From an uncultured Prevotellaceae bacterium (GTDB taxonomy: Bacteria; Bacteroidota; Bacteroidia; Bacteroidales; Muribaculaceae), in NCBI GenBank assembly GCA_900317835.1, contig ONIL01000008.1, forward strand, positions 1 through 64,000: a DNA stretch of 64,000 nucleotides. The letters run 5' to 3'. Below are positions 18,267-26,813 of this stretch, one piece after another (position 1 is the first letter of the stretch; each line of letters opens with the position of its first letter). The position numbers and the translations under genes are program-made. The notes below the pieces were generated by a model that saw only the letters and a program-made list of their open reading frames with translations, searched no databases and was not told the origin of the DNA.

Positions 18267-19589
18267 TTATTTGAGCAGTGATATTCTCACTTTCTTGCCC
18301 TTGATTTTAGCATCCTTGATATGCTGGAGCACATCTTGCACGCGTTGACGAGGCACGGCTGCCAGTGAATAGTGGTCACGCACGTCGATGCGGCCGATGT
18401 CGCTGGCAGCAACGTCGGCATTGGCCACGATGAAACCAAGGATGTCGCCGCGTGACAGTTTCTCCTTCTTGCCTGCCTGGAAGTAGAGCGTTGACATGGA
18501 AGCCCTTGGCATCCTGGCAGCAGGATGTAAATCAAATTGGGCGTCAAGAGTCAGCCAATCGGGAAAGGTCTCTCCAGGAGCCGTAATGACATAAGCATTG
18601 CCTCGGGCCTCAACACGGGCAGTGCGGCCATTGCGGTGTACATAGGCCTGGGAACTCACGGGCAGGTGATAATGGATGATGTGGTCCACTGTGTCGATAT
18701 CCAGCCCACGTGAAGCCAAGTCGGTCGATACAAGCACGTTGATGCTGCCATTGTTGAGCATTGCAATGACACGTTCACGGTCCTGTTGTTCGAGTGCCCC
18801 GTGATAGAGGCCAGCATCGATGCGGTTCTTGACAAGCCACTGGTGGATGCGCTCAGCGCTCTCGCGAAAATTGGCGAAAACAATGGTCTTTCCTCCATCA
18901 AGGCTTAGCAACAACTGGCGCAGCGTGTCGAGCTTGTCTTTGCTGTCGGAGGGCACTTGCCAGACGGTGATGCGTTCGCTGGGCTGAATGGTCTCGTCCA
19001 GCACATTAAGCGTGAACGGATTGTGAAGTCTCACATAGTCGGGCACGTCATCAAGCACAGTGGCCGATGCAAGGATGCGACGGTTGAGGCGAGGCATGTG
19101 CTTCAACAGTTGGCGCATCTCGTCCTCAAAGCCCAGTTCAAGTGACTTGTCCATCTCGTCAAGCACAAGCAGGCGGGTACCTGACAGGTCGATGTGTCCG
19201 CGCCGCTGGTGATCCAGCAGACGGCCTGGAGTGGCCACGATGATGTCGGGCACCACTGCGAGCGATGCTTTCTCGTCGGTGACAGCGTGGCCACCGTAAC
19301 ACGGAGTCACCTTATATCCCGCGGCTAGTGAGCGTAATATTTCGGCAGTCTGCATCACCAATTCGCGTGAGGGCGAGAGCACGACAGCCTGCAGTCGTTG
19401 CATGGGAGGTTTGACGGCCTGCAGCACACATAGCGAAAAAGCCAAAGTCTTTCCCGTCCCCGTCGGCGAGTACAGGATGAGGTCTCCCCCACCCGTCTTC
19501 CAGGCATCCAGCGCTTGCCGTTGCATGTCGTTGAGCGCTTCAATGCCCATACGCTCCTTAACCGTCTGCAATAAATCTGTCTCCTTCAT
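18267..19589 (-). CDS. DEAD-box RNA helicase, DbpA-like
   Basis: 440 residues from the ATG at 19589 (MKETDLLQTV); the longer in-frame ORF has no Q-motif context and crosses a CAAAATTA (-7) box at 19616-19623. Motifs: Walker A SPTGTGKT, motif II DEMD (a DEAD variant), SAT, and HRNGRTAR (motif VI). The last 70 residues (GDILGFIVANAD...VRISLLK) match the DbpA RNA-binding domain, which in E. coli DbpA binds hairpin 92 of 23S rRNA during ribosome assembly. A similar role is inferred. Confidence 0.9.
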   Translation of the reverse strand: MKETDLLQTVKERMGIEALNDMQRQALDAWKTGGGDLILYSPTGTGKTLAFSLCVLQAVKPPMQRLQAVVLSPSRELVMQTAEILRSLAAGYKVTPCYGGHAVTDEKASLAVVPDIIVATPGRLLDHQRRGHIDLSGTRLLVLDEMDKSLELGFEDEMRQLLKHMPRLNRRILASATVLDDVPDYVRLHNPFTLNVLDETIQPSERITVWQVPSDSKDKLDTLRQLLLSLDGGKTIVFANFRESAERIHQWLVKNRIDAGLYHGALEQQDRERVIAMLNNGSINVLVSTDLASRGLDIDTVDHIIHYHLPVSSQAYVHRNGRTARVEARGNAYVITAPGETFPDWLTLDAQFDLHPAARMPRASMSTLYFQAGKKEKLSRGDILGFIVANADVAASDIGRIDVRDHYSLAAVPRQRVQDVLQHIKDAKIKGKKVRISLLK

Positions 19590-19696
19590 GTTGGTTGTTT
19601 TGAATGATTTTGCTACAAAATTAACTATTATCAATTGATTATCTATCAAGGAAACGTGATTTTTACTACTTTTGTCCTTCAAAAAAATTCACAGAT

Positions 19697-20788
19697 ATGG
19701 CAAAGTTCTTTATTGTTGCGCTGACCCTGATGCTGGTCATGATGGGATATGTGTCGTGGCACGTGTGGCGCTTGCTGCCTTTCACCACACCAGTCAAGGT
19801 GATCGTTCTCATTCTCAAGTTCATAGCACTGGCCTGCTTGGTGTTGCAGTTCATGAGCGATGGCATGCCACTCGGTTTGGCGACCGCGATGTATGAGATA
19901 GGAACCTCATGGCTTGTCATCATGTTCTACTTGCTGATGGCCTTTCTCGTGCTCGACATCGGGCGAATGATGCATCTCATACCCTCGACGTGGCTTCGCG
20001 ACAATGGCATCATGACACTGGTGCTGACAGGCTTGATGCTGATTACATTTATTGGCGGCAACATGCATTACCGCAACAAGCAACGCCAGGAAATCAACCT
20101 GACGACCGACAAAGCGCTCGAACGCCCACTCAAGATTGTCATGCTCAGCGACATGCATGCGGGTTTCCATAACCGTCGTGCCGAGGTTGGCCGCTGGGTT
20201 AACAAGATTAATGCCGAGAACGCCGATCTCATCCTCATCGCGGGCGACATGATTGACGGCAACGTCAGGCCCCTGCTTGCACAAGGCACAGCCAACGAAT
20301 TGAAACGCCTGAATGCCCCCACAATAATGTGCCTGGGCAACCATGAGTACATCACTGGTATTGACGAGGCGATTGACCTGATTAACAAGACGGGAATAAA
20401 TATCCTGCGCGACGACACGGCCAGTGTACCCGGCGTCACTATCGTGGGACGTGATGACCGCAGTAACCGCGGTCGCAAGAGCATTGCCCAACTCATGCAG
20501 GGCGTCAACCGCGACAACTACGTCGTCCTGCTTGACCACCAGCCGTACAATCTCGAGGAGTCGGAACAGAACGGCGTTGACCTGCAACTGAGCGGCCACA
20601 CGCATCGAGGACAGGTGTGGCCACTGAACTGGGTGACACGGGCGATGTATGAATGCGATTACGGCCAGTATCGTCGTGGCAAGACCGACTACTATGTGAG
20701 TTCCGGCATCGGCATCTGGGGCGGTAAATTCCGCATCGGCACCGACTCAGAGTATGCCGTCATCACCGTCACTCCAACGCATCAATAA
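19697..20788 (+). CDS. Membrane-anchored calcineurin-like metallophosphoesterase
   Basis: 363 residues. Four predicted N-terminal membrane helices (residues about 4-130) precede a YkuE-type phosphoesterase domain with metal-ligand motifs SDMHAG, AGDMIDG, GNHEY, DHQP and SGHTHRGQ. Substrate unknown; relatives include phosphodiesterases acting near the membrane. A TACTTTTG box (19667-19674) lies 22 bp upstream. Divergent from the helicase gene and convergent with the AraC gene, with only 4 bp between the stops. Confidence 0.88.
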   Translation: MAKFFIVALTLMLVMMGYVSWHVWRLLPFTTPVKVIVLILKFIALACLVLQFMSDGMPLGLATAMYEIGTSWLVIMFYLLMAFLVLDIGRMMHLIPSTWLRDNGIMTLVLTGLMLITFIGGNMHYRNKQRQEINLTTDKALERPLKIVMLSDMHAGFHNRRAEVGRWVNKINAENADLILIAGDMIDGNVRPLLAQGTANELKRLNAPTIMCLGNHEYITGIDEAIDLINKTGINILRDDTASVPGVTIVGRDDRSNRGRKSIAQLMQGVNRDNYVVLLDHQPYNLEESEQNGVDLQLSGHTHRGQVWPLNWVTRAMYECDYGQYRRGKTDYYVSSGIGIWGGKFRIGTDSEYAVITVTPTHQ

Positions 20789-20792
20789 ATCT

Positions 20793-21671
20793 TTATTTCC
20801 ACTTCTTGGGAGAGACGCCAACGGCTTCCTTGAAGTACTTGCCGAAGAAGGATTGGTTGGGGAAATGCAATTCATCGGCTACTTGTTGCACAGAATACCG
20901 TCCACTGCGCAGCATCGTTTTGGCATCGAGAATGACGTAATCCTTAATCCACTGCGAGGGATGTCGCCCAGTCTGCCCATGGATGACATGAGACATATAT
21001 TTGAGCGAAAGGCGCAGTTTTTCGGCATAAAAGCCCAACTCACGGTGCTCACGGTAGTTCTCGTGAACACACTCGAGGAAACGGGAGACAATCTCGTCTT
21101 GGCGTGATGGCTTGGCATCGAGTTGTGACTGCTCGTCGAGACCTTGCCCTAAGATACTTGCCATGAGATTCACACAATGGGCTGCAGTATCCATTCTATT
21201 ATAGGCAAACGCGTCATCGGTCATGATGGTGCGCAGGAGCCGATATACCTCTTGAAGCATGTTCACGTGCTCTTCCTGCAAATGAAGCGTTCTTGCCTGA
21301 ATGGCAGACAAGCGATGAAGATCGTATTGGGCCATTGACGACGTGTTGAGGTGACCGAATGACAAAAGGATAACACGCGCATGAGCATCGAAGACAGCTT
21401 TCTCGACAATAGTCCCCTCAGGAAATAACAAACAGGTGTTGTCAGTTGCCACAATGTCACTGAAGTTGACACTGAGCTGCACACAGCCACTCACCACAAC
21501 AAGCAGGCACGATTTGGCTAGCTTCATCGGGAAAAGGTCTATAAAACCATGTAAATCATCCACGACAGGAGAATCCAAGCTGTCCATGATGAGCAACTTG
21601 TCCTCGAGGGCTATGGCTGTGCCGTTATCGGGCATTAACGTCATGTCTAATACATTGAATTCTTGTTTCAT
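20793..21671 (-). CDS. AraC family transcriptional regulator
   Basis: 292 residues from MKQEFNVLD (21671). The N-terminal half is a cupin-like sensory domain; the C-terminal 100 residues form the double HTH of AraC/XylS (LGFYAEKLRLSLKYMSHVIHGQTGRHPSQWI...ELHFPNQSFFGKYFKEAVGVSPKKW). The ligand is unknown. It is divergent from the DMT-like gene and may regulate it. A minus-strand TATATTTG box lies at 21698-21705. Confidence 0.9.
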   Translation of the reverse strand: MKQEFNVLDMTLMPDNGTAIALEDKLLIMDSLDSPVVDDLHGFIDLFPMKLAKSCLLVVVSGCVQLSVNFSDIVATDNTCLLFPEGTIVEKAVFDAHARVILLSFGHLNTSSMAQYDLHRLSAIQARTLHLQEEHVNMLQEVYRLLRTIMTDDAFAYNRMDTAAHCVNLMASILGQGLDEQSQLDAKPSRQDEIVSRFLECVHENYREHRELGFYAEKLRLSLKYMSHVIHGQTGRHPSQWIKDYVILDAKTMLRSGRYSVQQVADELHFPNQSFFGKYFKEAVGVSPKKWK

Positions 21672-21824
21672 CGCTTTACATAATAAAACCAGACCCACAA
21701 ATATAAGCTAAAAAGGACAAAAAACAGGCATATTTCATTGATATTTTAAAATCAGAGTGATGTATTGACCAAAAATCGGCATTATTCCAACAACCATTGT
21801 TCTAAAAACAAATATTCAGAATAA

Positions 21825-21856
21825 TTGAGCCATGTTGAAATTAATTACTACTTTTG
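21825..21856 (+). promoter_or_regulatory. Promoter of the DMT-like gene
   Basis: TTG (21825-21827), 21 bp, TACTTTTG (21849-21856); the -7 box ends 24 bp before the ATG at 21881. Confidence 0.65.
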
Positions 21857-21880
21857 CAGCCGTTTTTTAAAAAATAAGTC

Positions 21881-22264
21881 ATGCAACACTTGCAACAATT
21901 CTATACGATTGGACTTCTCATCGTGTCCAACATCTTTATGACATTTGCCTGGTACGGGCACTTGAAACTGCAACAATTGAAGATCTTCAGCGACAACACG
22001 CCGCTCTATGTCATCATCCTGCTGTCGTGGCTGCTGGCACTACCCGAATACTCATGTCAGGTTCCAGCCAACCGCATAGGTTTTGACGGCAACGGAGGGC
22101 CATTCTCGCTCATGCAGTTAAAGGTCATTCAGGAAGTCGTGTCACTGTCGGTGTTCACGGTGTTTGTCACGGTATTCTTTAATGGCGAGACACTGCGCTG
22201 GAATCACCTGGCTGCGTTTATCTGCCTGGTGATGGCTGTTATCTTTGTTTTTCACAAGTGGTAA
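21881..22264 (+). CDS. DMT-like membrane protein (DUF486)
   Basis: 127 residues with four predicted membrane helices, matching the small DUF486/DMT family (FMTFAWYGHLK near residue 20, ALPEYSCQVPANRIG in the middle, LKVIQEVVSLSVF following). The family resembles half-size drug/metabolite transporters, but its substrate is unknown. Divergent from the AraC regulator. Confidence 0.88.
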   Translation: MQHLQQFYTIGLLIVSNIFMTFAWYGHLKLQQLKIFSDNTPLYVIILLSWLLALPEYSCQVPANRIGFDGNGGPFSLMQLKVIQEVVSLSVFTVFVTVFFNGETLRWNHLAAFICLVMAVIFVFHKW

Positions 22265-22282
22265 CCGGACTTGAGGGCCACT

Positions 22283-22837
22283 CTAAACTTTAAAGAGGGC
22301 CGTGACGATGGTGAGATGCTTGGGGAGAGAGCCATCTTGGCTCCACTCGAGGTCGATGCCCAGGAGATCATGCATCATGGTCACGAGATCAAAACCGACC
22401 GACTCGAGCGAGTGGCGCATCAGTTCGGGATGACGGCAAGGCTTGCCCTCGGGACGTGTACAGCCCTCGGGACACAACACACATCGGAAGGTGAAACACC
22501 TGCTGCCGGGATGTTGAAGCTCCTGTTCATAGAGTTGTGGCAACAGTTTCCTAGAAATCTCGATGATGGCCTCATGAGCTGTTGCTGACGACTGCTGGGC
22601 CGACGTGCACGCCGCACGTGTTTCCTCATCAAATTCAATTGTGGTTCCTGTGACCGTAACGCTCCTGAATCCGTCGGTCACAGTGGCAGGGTCAAAATCA
22701 AACGGCGGGCAACTCCACGTCTTGCCATAGCCAGGACACTGCCTGCAATACCCGGCAATGCGTTCAACATCACGGTAACGGCTAATGAACTCATCAGCGT
22801 CAACGGTGGCCTCTTTTTTTGTCAATGTATAGTTCAT
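22283..22837 (-). CDS. DUF2284 cysteine-rich putative metal-binding protein
   Basis: 184 residues from MNYTLTKKE (22837). Conserved cysteines in YCRQCPGYGKTWSCPPF and CVLCPEGCTRPEGKPCRHPELMR match DUF2284, whose members are thought to bind a metal or Fe-S cluster; no reaction is established. The start codon lies only 5 bp after the minus-strand TACCTTTG box, so the transcript may be leaderless or nearly so. Convergent with the DMT-like gene (18 bp between stops). Confidence 0.82.
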   Translation of the reverse strand: MNYTLTKKEATVDADEFISRYRDVERIAGYCRQCPGYGKTWSCPPFDFDPATVTDGFRSVTVTGTTIEFDEETRAACTSAQQSSATAHEAIIEISRKLLPQLYEQELQHPGSRCFTFRCVLCPEGCTRPEGKPCRHPELMRHSLESVGFDLVTMMHDLLGIDLEWSQDGSLPKHLTIVTALFKV

Positions 22838-22876
22838 GTTTGCAAAGGTAAACATTTTTATTTACCTTTGCAAACA
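22837..22876. promoter_or_regulatory. Mirrored divergent promoter (DUF2284 / HAD genes)
   Basis: Perfect 16-bp inverted repeat TGTTTGCAAAGGTAAA (22837-22852) and its complement (22861-22876) around an 8-bp AT-rich spacer. Plus strand: TTG 22840-22842, 20 bp, TACCTTTG 22863-22870. Minus strand: TTG 22871-22873, 20 bp, TACCTTTG 22843-22850. Each TTTGCAAA supplies the -33 of one promoter and the end of the -7 of the other. Confidence 0.75.
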
Positions 22877-22897
22877 AATTACAGCAATATATTCATT

Positions 22898-23551
22898 ATG
22901 AGCATCAATAGCAGCAAGATTACGCATGTGGTCTTTGACCTGGGCGGTGTGGTATTCCGCCTCGATAAGATGGTCGCCATCAAGCGGTTTCAGGAAATCG
23001 GCGTGGCTAACGTGGAGCAGTTTCTGGACGATTATGCCCAGAAAGGCATCTTCGGCGATCTGGAGGCAGGGGCACTCACGGCCGAGCAGTACCGTGACGA
23101 GTTGAGCCGCATCGTTGGCAAGCAGCTGACGATGGAGCAGTTGGAATATGCATGGACGGGCTATGCCGCTGAGCTTTATCAGCGTAACTTTGATGCCCTG
23201 TTGCGCCTGCGCCGTGAAGGGTTCCCGGTTGCACTGTTATCCAACACCAACCCCTTCATGATGCGATGGGCACGCAGCAGCGCCTTCGACGGCAACGGAC
23301 ACGGGCTAGACTACTACTTTGACCGCCTGTACCTGAGTTATGAGATGCGCATGATGAAACCATCACCCGAGATTTTCCTTGCCATGATTGAGAGAGAGCA
23401 GACTACCCCCGACAACATTCTCTTTATCGACGACAGCGCCCGCAACTGCCAGGCCGCTGCCGCACTGGGCATCAATACCCTCAACCCCGAGAACGGAGGC
23501 GACTGGCGCAGCGAGGTGTACAGTTATTTGGGGCTAGACATGCTGGATTGA
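22898..23551 (+). CDS. HAD-IA family hydrolase
   Basis: 217 residues from MSINSSKI (22898). HAD motif I FDLGGVVF has the nucleophile Asp and a GG in place of the second Asp, as in YihX-type sugar-phosphate phosphatases. Motif II is LLSNTN; motif III/IV regions include MMKPSPEIF and FIDDSARNCQAA. Likely a cytoplasmic phosphatase on a small phosphorylated metabolite; substrate unknown. Transcribed from the mirrored promoter at 22837-22876. Confidence 0.88.
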   Translation: MSINSSKITHVVFDLGGVVFRLDKMVAIKRFQEIGVANVEQFLDDYAQKGIFGDLEAGALTAEQYRDELSRIVGKQLTMEQLEYAWTGYAAELYQRNFDALLRLRREGFPVALLSNTNPFMMRWARSSAFDGNGHGLDYYFDRLYLSYEMRMMKPSPEIFLAMIEREQTTPDNILFIDDSARNCQAAAALGINTLNPENGGDWRSEVYSYLGLDMLD

Positions 23552-23573
23552 CTGGACTAACTGGATATTATGA

Positions 23574-23611
23574 CATGAAAAAGGGAGGCCCGAAGGTCTC
23601 CCTTTTTCATG
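23574..23611. terminator. Bidirectional terminator, HAD gene and S9 peptidase gene
   Basis: 17-bp stem (23574-23590 with 23595-23611, one G-T pair) and CGAA loop; A-rich on the left and T-rich on the right, so it can stop both converging transcripts. Confidence 0.85.
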
Positions 23612-23629
23612 CTATGATCGGATGATCAA

Positions 23630-25834
23630 TCAGTTCTTTTTCTCTTCAACAGCGGGGGCAGGAGTTGCCTTCGCAGCGTTGATGGAGTCCTGTTCAGCCT
23701 TGTACTGCTTAGCAGCCTCACTGCCTGGCTTCAACCACGTGTCAAGCCAGCGGAAGAACTCGCGCTGCCACATGATGCTGTTCTGCGGTTTGAGAATCCA
23801 GTGGTTCTCGTCGGGGAAGAGCAACAAGCGAGCAGGCAGCCCCTTGATCTTAGCTGCATTGAATGCCTGGCAAGCCTGGGTGAAGACGATGCGGTAGTCG
23901 AGTTCACCAGCGGTGCACATAATGGGGGTATCCCAGTTCTGAACATAGTTCTTGGGGTTGGCCTGAGTGTAGGAACGCTGTGCGGTAGCATTATTCTTTT
24001 CCCAGAATGCGCCGCCCAGATCCCACTGCACGAACCACATCTCCTCGGTCTCGAGATACTGTGCCTCGAGGTTGAAGATACCTGCATGTGCCAGGAAGCA
24101 AGCGAAACGCTTGTTGTGGTTACCTGCAAGGAAGTAAACCGAGTAGCCACCATAGCTAGCACCTACGGCGCCGATGTGGTCACCATCGATGTAAGGCTCC
24201 TTCTTCATGTAGTCCACAGCGCTGAGGTAGTCACGCATGTTCTGGCCACCGTAGTCGCCGCTGATCTGCGCGTTCCACTCGGTACCGAAGCCGGGAAGGC
24301 CACGACGGTTGGGCAGGATAACGATATAGCCGTTGCTGGCCATGATGCGCATGTTCCAGCGATAGCTCCAGAACTGGCTCACGGGCGACTGCGGTCCACC
24401 CTCGCAGAAGAGGATAGCGGGATACTTCTTGGTGGGATCGAAGTTGGGCGGATAGCAAACCCAAGTGGTCATCAGCTTACCGTCGGTGGTGGGTACCATG
24501 CGCTTCTCGATGCCGATGGGATCCACCTGAGCGAGCATCTCGTCGTTGACATGAGTGAGCTGAACAGGCTCCTTGCCCATCTGAATGCTGCAGATCTCAT
24601 TAGGAGTCTGGTAGCTCTGGCGGCAAGCCATAAGGGTCTCGTTGTCAACAAATGACATGCTATTGAAGTCACACACACCCATGGCGATGGTGTCTACCTT
24701 TTGGGTAGCTACATCCATGCGGAAGATGGGTTGCGTACCTTGGAACGGGCAGATGAAATAGATGGCCTTCTCGTCGGGTGACCATGTGATAGCATCAACA
24801 CTGTAGTCCCAATTCTCGGTCAAGTCCTTCTTGTTGCCAGCGGCATCCATGAAGAAGATGCGGTTCTTGTCGGCCTCAAATCCGTCATGCTCCATCGACA
24901 GCCAAGCCATCTCACCCTTGCTATTGATGATGGGATAGGTGTCATAGCCCATCATGCCCAGCGTCAGGTTCTCGGTCTTGCCGGTCTCGAGATTATACTT
25001 GTACAGGTCACTGTTGGTCGAGAAAGCATAGTCCTTGCCAGTCTTCTTGCGGCAGACGTAAACCAGCGACTTGCTGTCGGGGGTCCAAGCCAGCGACTCG
25101 ATGCCACCCCAGGGTTTCATGGGTGACTCGTAAGGTTCGCCTTCAAGCACGTCCTTGACATTACCGGCCTTGCTGCCGTCATAGTCGGCTACAAAGGGAT
25201 GAGGAATGGTGGTTACCCATTCGTCCCAGTGCTTGTACATCATGTCGTCATACAGGCGTGCGGTGGTCTTATCCAAGTCGGGATAGACGTCCTGTGGGGT
25301 CTTGCCATACTTCACCTGGGAAATCATGACAACGCGCTTCTCATCAGGAGAGAAAACAAAGCCCTCGATGCCATCCTCGATGTCGCTCACGCAATTGCGG
25401 CCGCCGCCATCGGCATTCATGGTCCACAACTGGGGCACCTTGTCATCGCCTTCATCCTTATAGATAAAAGCAATCTTCTTGCCGCCATCGATCCACACAT
25501 AATTGCTCTCGCTGTTGGGGGTATTGGTGATTTGACGTGCATTCTGGCCGTCAACATCCATGACCCACAAGTCACAGTTACCTTTGTTGGTGGCGATGTC
25601 ATAATAGGTCACGCCGTAGAGCACCTTCTTGCCGTCGGGTGACACTTGAGGACCGCCCACGCGTCCCAACTGATTGAGGAATTCAGGAGTGAACTCTTTC
25701 TTTTCCATCTTACCGGAAGTTTTCTCGGTGGCAGGAGCCTGTCCAGGAGCTGCCGTCTCCTGCTTGGAGCAGGTCGAGGAACTCAGCAGGGCCAACGCCG
25801 CAACCGACATTGCTGTTAACTTAAATAATTTCAT
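23630..25834 (-). CDS. S9 family peptidase (prolyl oligopeptidase/DPP5-like), putative lipoprotein
   Basis: 734 residues. N-terminal signal with LLSSSTC, a loose lipobox, so it may be lipid-anchored via Cys22. A WD-like beta-propeller (about 60-440) precedes the alpha/beta hydrolase domain; nucleophile Ser560 in GASYGGY, probable Asp in GELDYR, His in DENHWI. Resembles dipeptidyl- or acylaminoacyl-peptidases that release small peptides for uptake, which fits the protease-rich neighbourhood. Ends against the bidirectional terminator at 23574-23611. Confidence 0.88.
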   Translation of the reverse strand: MKLFKLTAMSVAALALLSSSTCSKQETAAPGQAPATEKTSGKMEKKEFTPEFLNQLGRVGGPQVSPDGKKVLYGVTYYDIATNKGNCDLWVMDVDGQNARQITNTPNSESNYVWIDGGKKIAFIYKDEGDDKVPQLWTMNADGGGRNCVSDIEDGIEGFVFSPDEKRVVMISQVKYGKTPQDVYPDLDKTTARLYDDMMYKHWDEWVTTIPHPFVADYDGSKAGNVKDVLEGEPYESPMKPWGGIESLAWTPDSKSLVYVCRKKTGKDYAFSTNSDLYKYNLETGKTENLTLGMMGYDTYPIINSKGEMAWLSMEHDGFEADKNRIFFMDAAGNKKDLTENWDYSVDAITWSPDEKAIYFICPFQGTQPIFRMDVATQKVDTIAMGVCDFNSMSFVDNETLMACRQSYQTPNEICSIQMGKEPVQLTHVNDEMLAQVDPIGIEKRMVPTTDGKLMTTWVCYPPNFDPTKKYPAILFCEGGPQSPVSQFWSYRWNMRIMASNGYIVILPNRRGLPGFGTEWNAQISGDYGGQNMRDYLSAVDYMKKEPYIDGDHIGAVGASYGGYSVYFLAGNHNKRFACFLAHAGIFNLEAQYLETEEMWFVQWDLGGAFWEKNNATAQRSYTQANPKNYVQNWDTPIMCTAGELDYRIVFTQACQAFNAAKIKGLPARLLLFPDENHWILKPQNSIMWQREFFRWLDTWLKPGSEAAKQYKAEQDSINAAKATPAPAVEEKKN

Positions 25835-26032
25835 AGTTTTTCTGTTAATGATGTATTATGTCTGTTAAATTGGTTTTCTCTATGTTTCAACCTGCAAATT
25901 TAATCAATTCTTGACAACAAATAGCAATAATCCAGAAAAAACTTATCAAAGCATTATCAAGGAGACTGTTAATAACAGATTATTCATCGATATCCGACGC
26001 GAGGCAACCTTAAGCAGTTGTTTATGTCAAAA

Positions 26033-26123
26033 GCAACCAAAATCGGTTGCATCAGCACCATAATCGCGAATCAGACAACCAAAAATGGTTGTTTTAGTAA
26101 AAAACAATCAAAAATAGTTGTTT
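26033..26123 (+). promoter_or_regulatory. Three operator-like palindromes upstream of the SatD-like operon
   Basis: GCAACC-6-GGTTGC (26033-26050), ACAACCA-4-TGGTTGT (26075-26092) and the weaker AAACAA...TTGTTT (26102-26123) share the layout CAACC, AAAAAT-like spacer, GGTTG. A half-site AGTTGTTT lies at 26026-26033. Centres are about 42 and 29 bp apart. The third overlaps the -33 element. Confidence 0.65.
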
Positions 26124-26148
26124 ATATTGGATTTATTGCTTAAATTTG
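26118..26148 (+). promoter_or_regulatory. Promoter of the SatD-like operon
   Basis: TTG (26118-26120), 20 bp, TAAATTTG (26141-26148), then 20 bp to the ATG at 26169. The TTG lies within the third palindrome, so a protein bound there would block RNA polymerase. Confidence 0.65.
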
Positions 26149-26168
26149 CCAACAAAAAGTATTATAAT

Positions 26169-26810
26169 ATGGAAATAAGAGCAGTCATCACAGGTGATAT
26201 CGTAGCCTCTTCACAGATTAAGCCAGAATACAGGAAAGCCTTATTAGAGTGCTTAAACACGATGAAGAACGAGCTGCAGAATGTATCGCCGTTCAGAATG
26301 GAACTGTTTCGTGGAGACAGTTTCCAGTTGCTTGTTGAGGATCCTGTCCAGGCGGCAAAAATTGCCATCTTGCTGAGGGCGGGTCTCATTAACAAGACCC
26401 CCAACAAGGACAATGGAATGTGGGATGCCAAGATCTCGCTGGGTATCGGAACGGTTGAATTTCTGTCAGACAGCATCGTGACATCCGATGGCGAAGCGTT
26501 CCAGTACTCGGGCCGACAGCTCGACAGCATGGGCAAGCGCCGCCTTGCCGTCAAGACCCCCTGGGAGGAAACGAATAAGGAGTTGGATGTATTGACAGCC
26601 TTTGTTGACGACATCATCACAGGGTGGTCGAGTAAGCAAGCAGGCATGATTTACCTCATACTCAAAGCCGACACACCTAAAAAAGAGGTGGCAGAATTTA
26701 TCGGCACCTCAGTCCAGAACGTGCGCAACGTTCTCTCCACAGCTAAAGAAACATTGGTGAGGGCATATATTAATCGCTATAGCGAGATTATTCATCAAAA
26801 CCTTCAATAA
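26169..26810 (+). CDS. SatD-like protein with C-terminal helix-turn-helix
   Basis: 213 residues from MEIRAVITGDIV. N-terminal ITGDIVASS, RGDSFQLLV (48-56) and SLGIG (90-94) followed by DGEAFQYSGRQLDSM (108-121) match the SatD family pattern and look loosely like a GGDEF/nucleotidyl-cyclase fold, although the canonical catalytic set is not complete. Residues about 170-200 form a sigma-region-4 or LuxR-like HTH (KKEVAEFIGTSVQNVRNVLSTA). SatD was named from an acid-tolerance locus in Streptococcus; its biochemical role is unknown. It is followed after 3 bp by the DUF3307 gene, and the upstream palindromes suggest autoregulation through the HTH (inference). Confidence 0.7.
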   Translation: MEIRAVITGDIVASSQIKPEYRKALLECLNTMKNELQNVSPFRMELFRGDSFQLLVEDPVQAAKIAILLRAGLINKTPNKDNGMWDAKISLGIGTVEFLSDSIVTSDGEAFQYSGRQLDSMGKRRLAVKTPWEETNKELDVLTAFVDDIITGWSSKQAGMIYLILKADTPKKEVAEFIGTSVQNVRNVLSTAKETLVRAYINRYSEIIHQNLQ

Positions 26811-26813
26811 ACG

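Larger units (their letters stand above)
25835..26168. other. 334-bp divergent control region between S9 peptidase and SatD-like operon
   Basis: No ORF. Left part: minus-strand TAAATTTG (25895-25902) with TTG 22 bp upstream (25925-25927), a likely promoter for the S9 gene. Right part: three palindromes and the promoter of the SatD-like operon, listed separately. Confidence 0.65.

Noticed and set aside
18267-19589. DEMD in helicase motif II as a new subfamily
   Set aside because: Single substitution at a tolerant position; all other motifs and the DbpA domain are normal.
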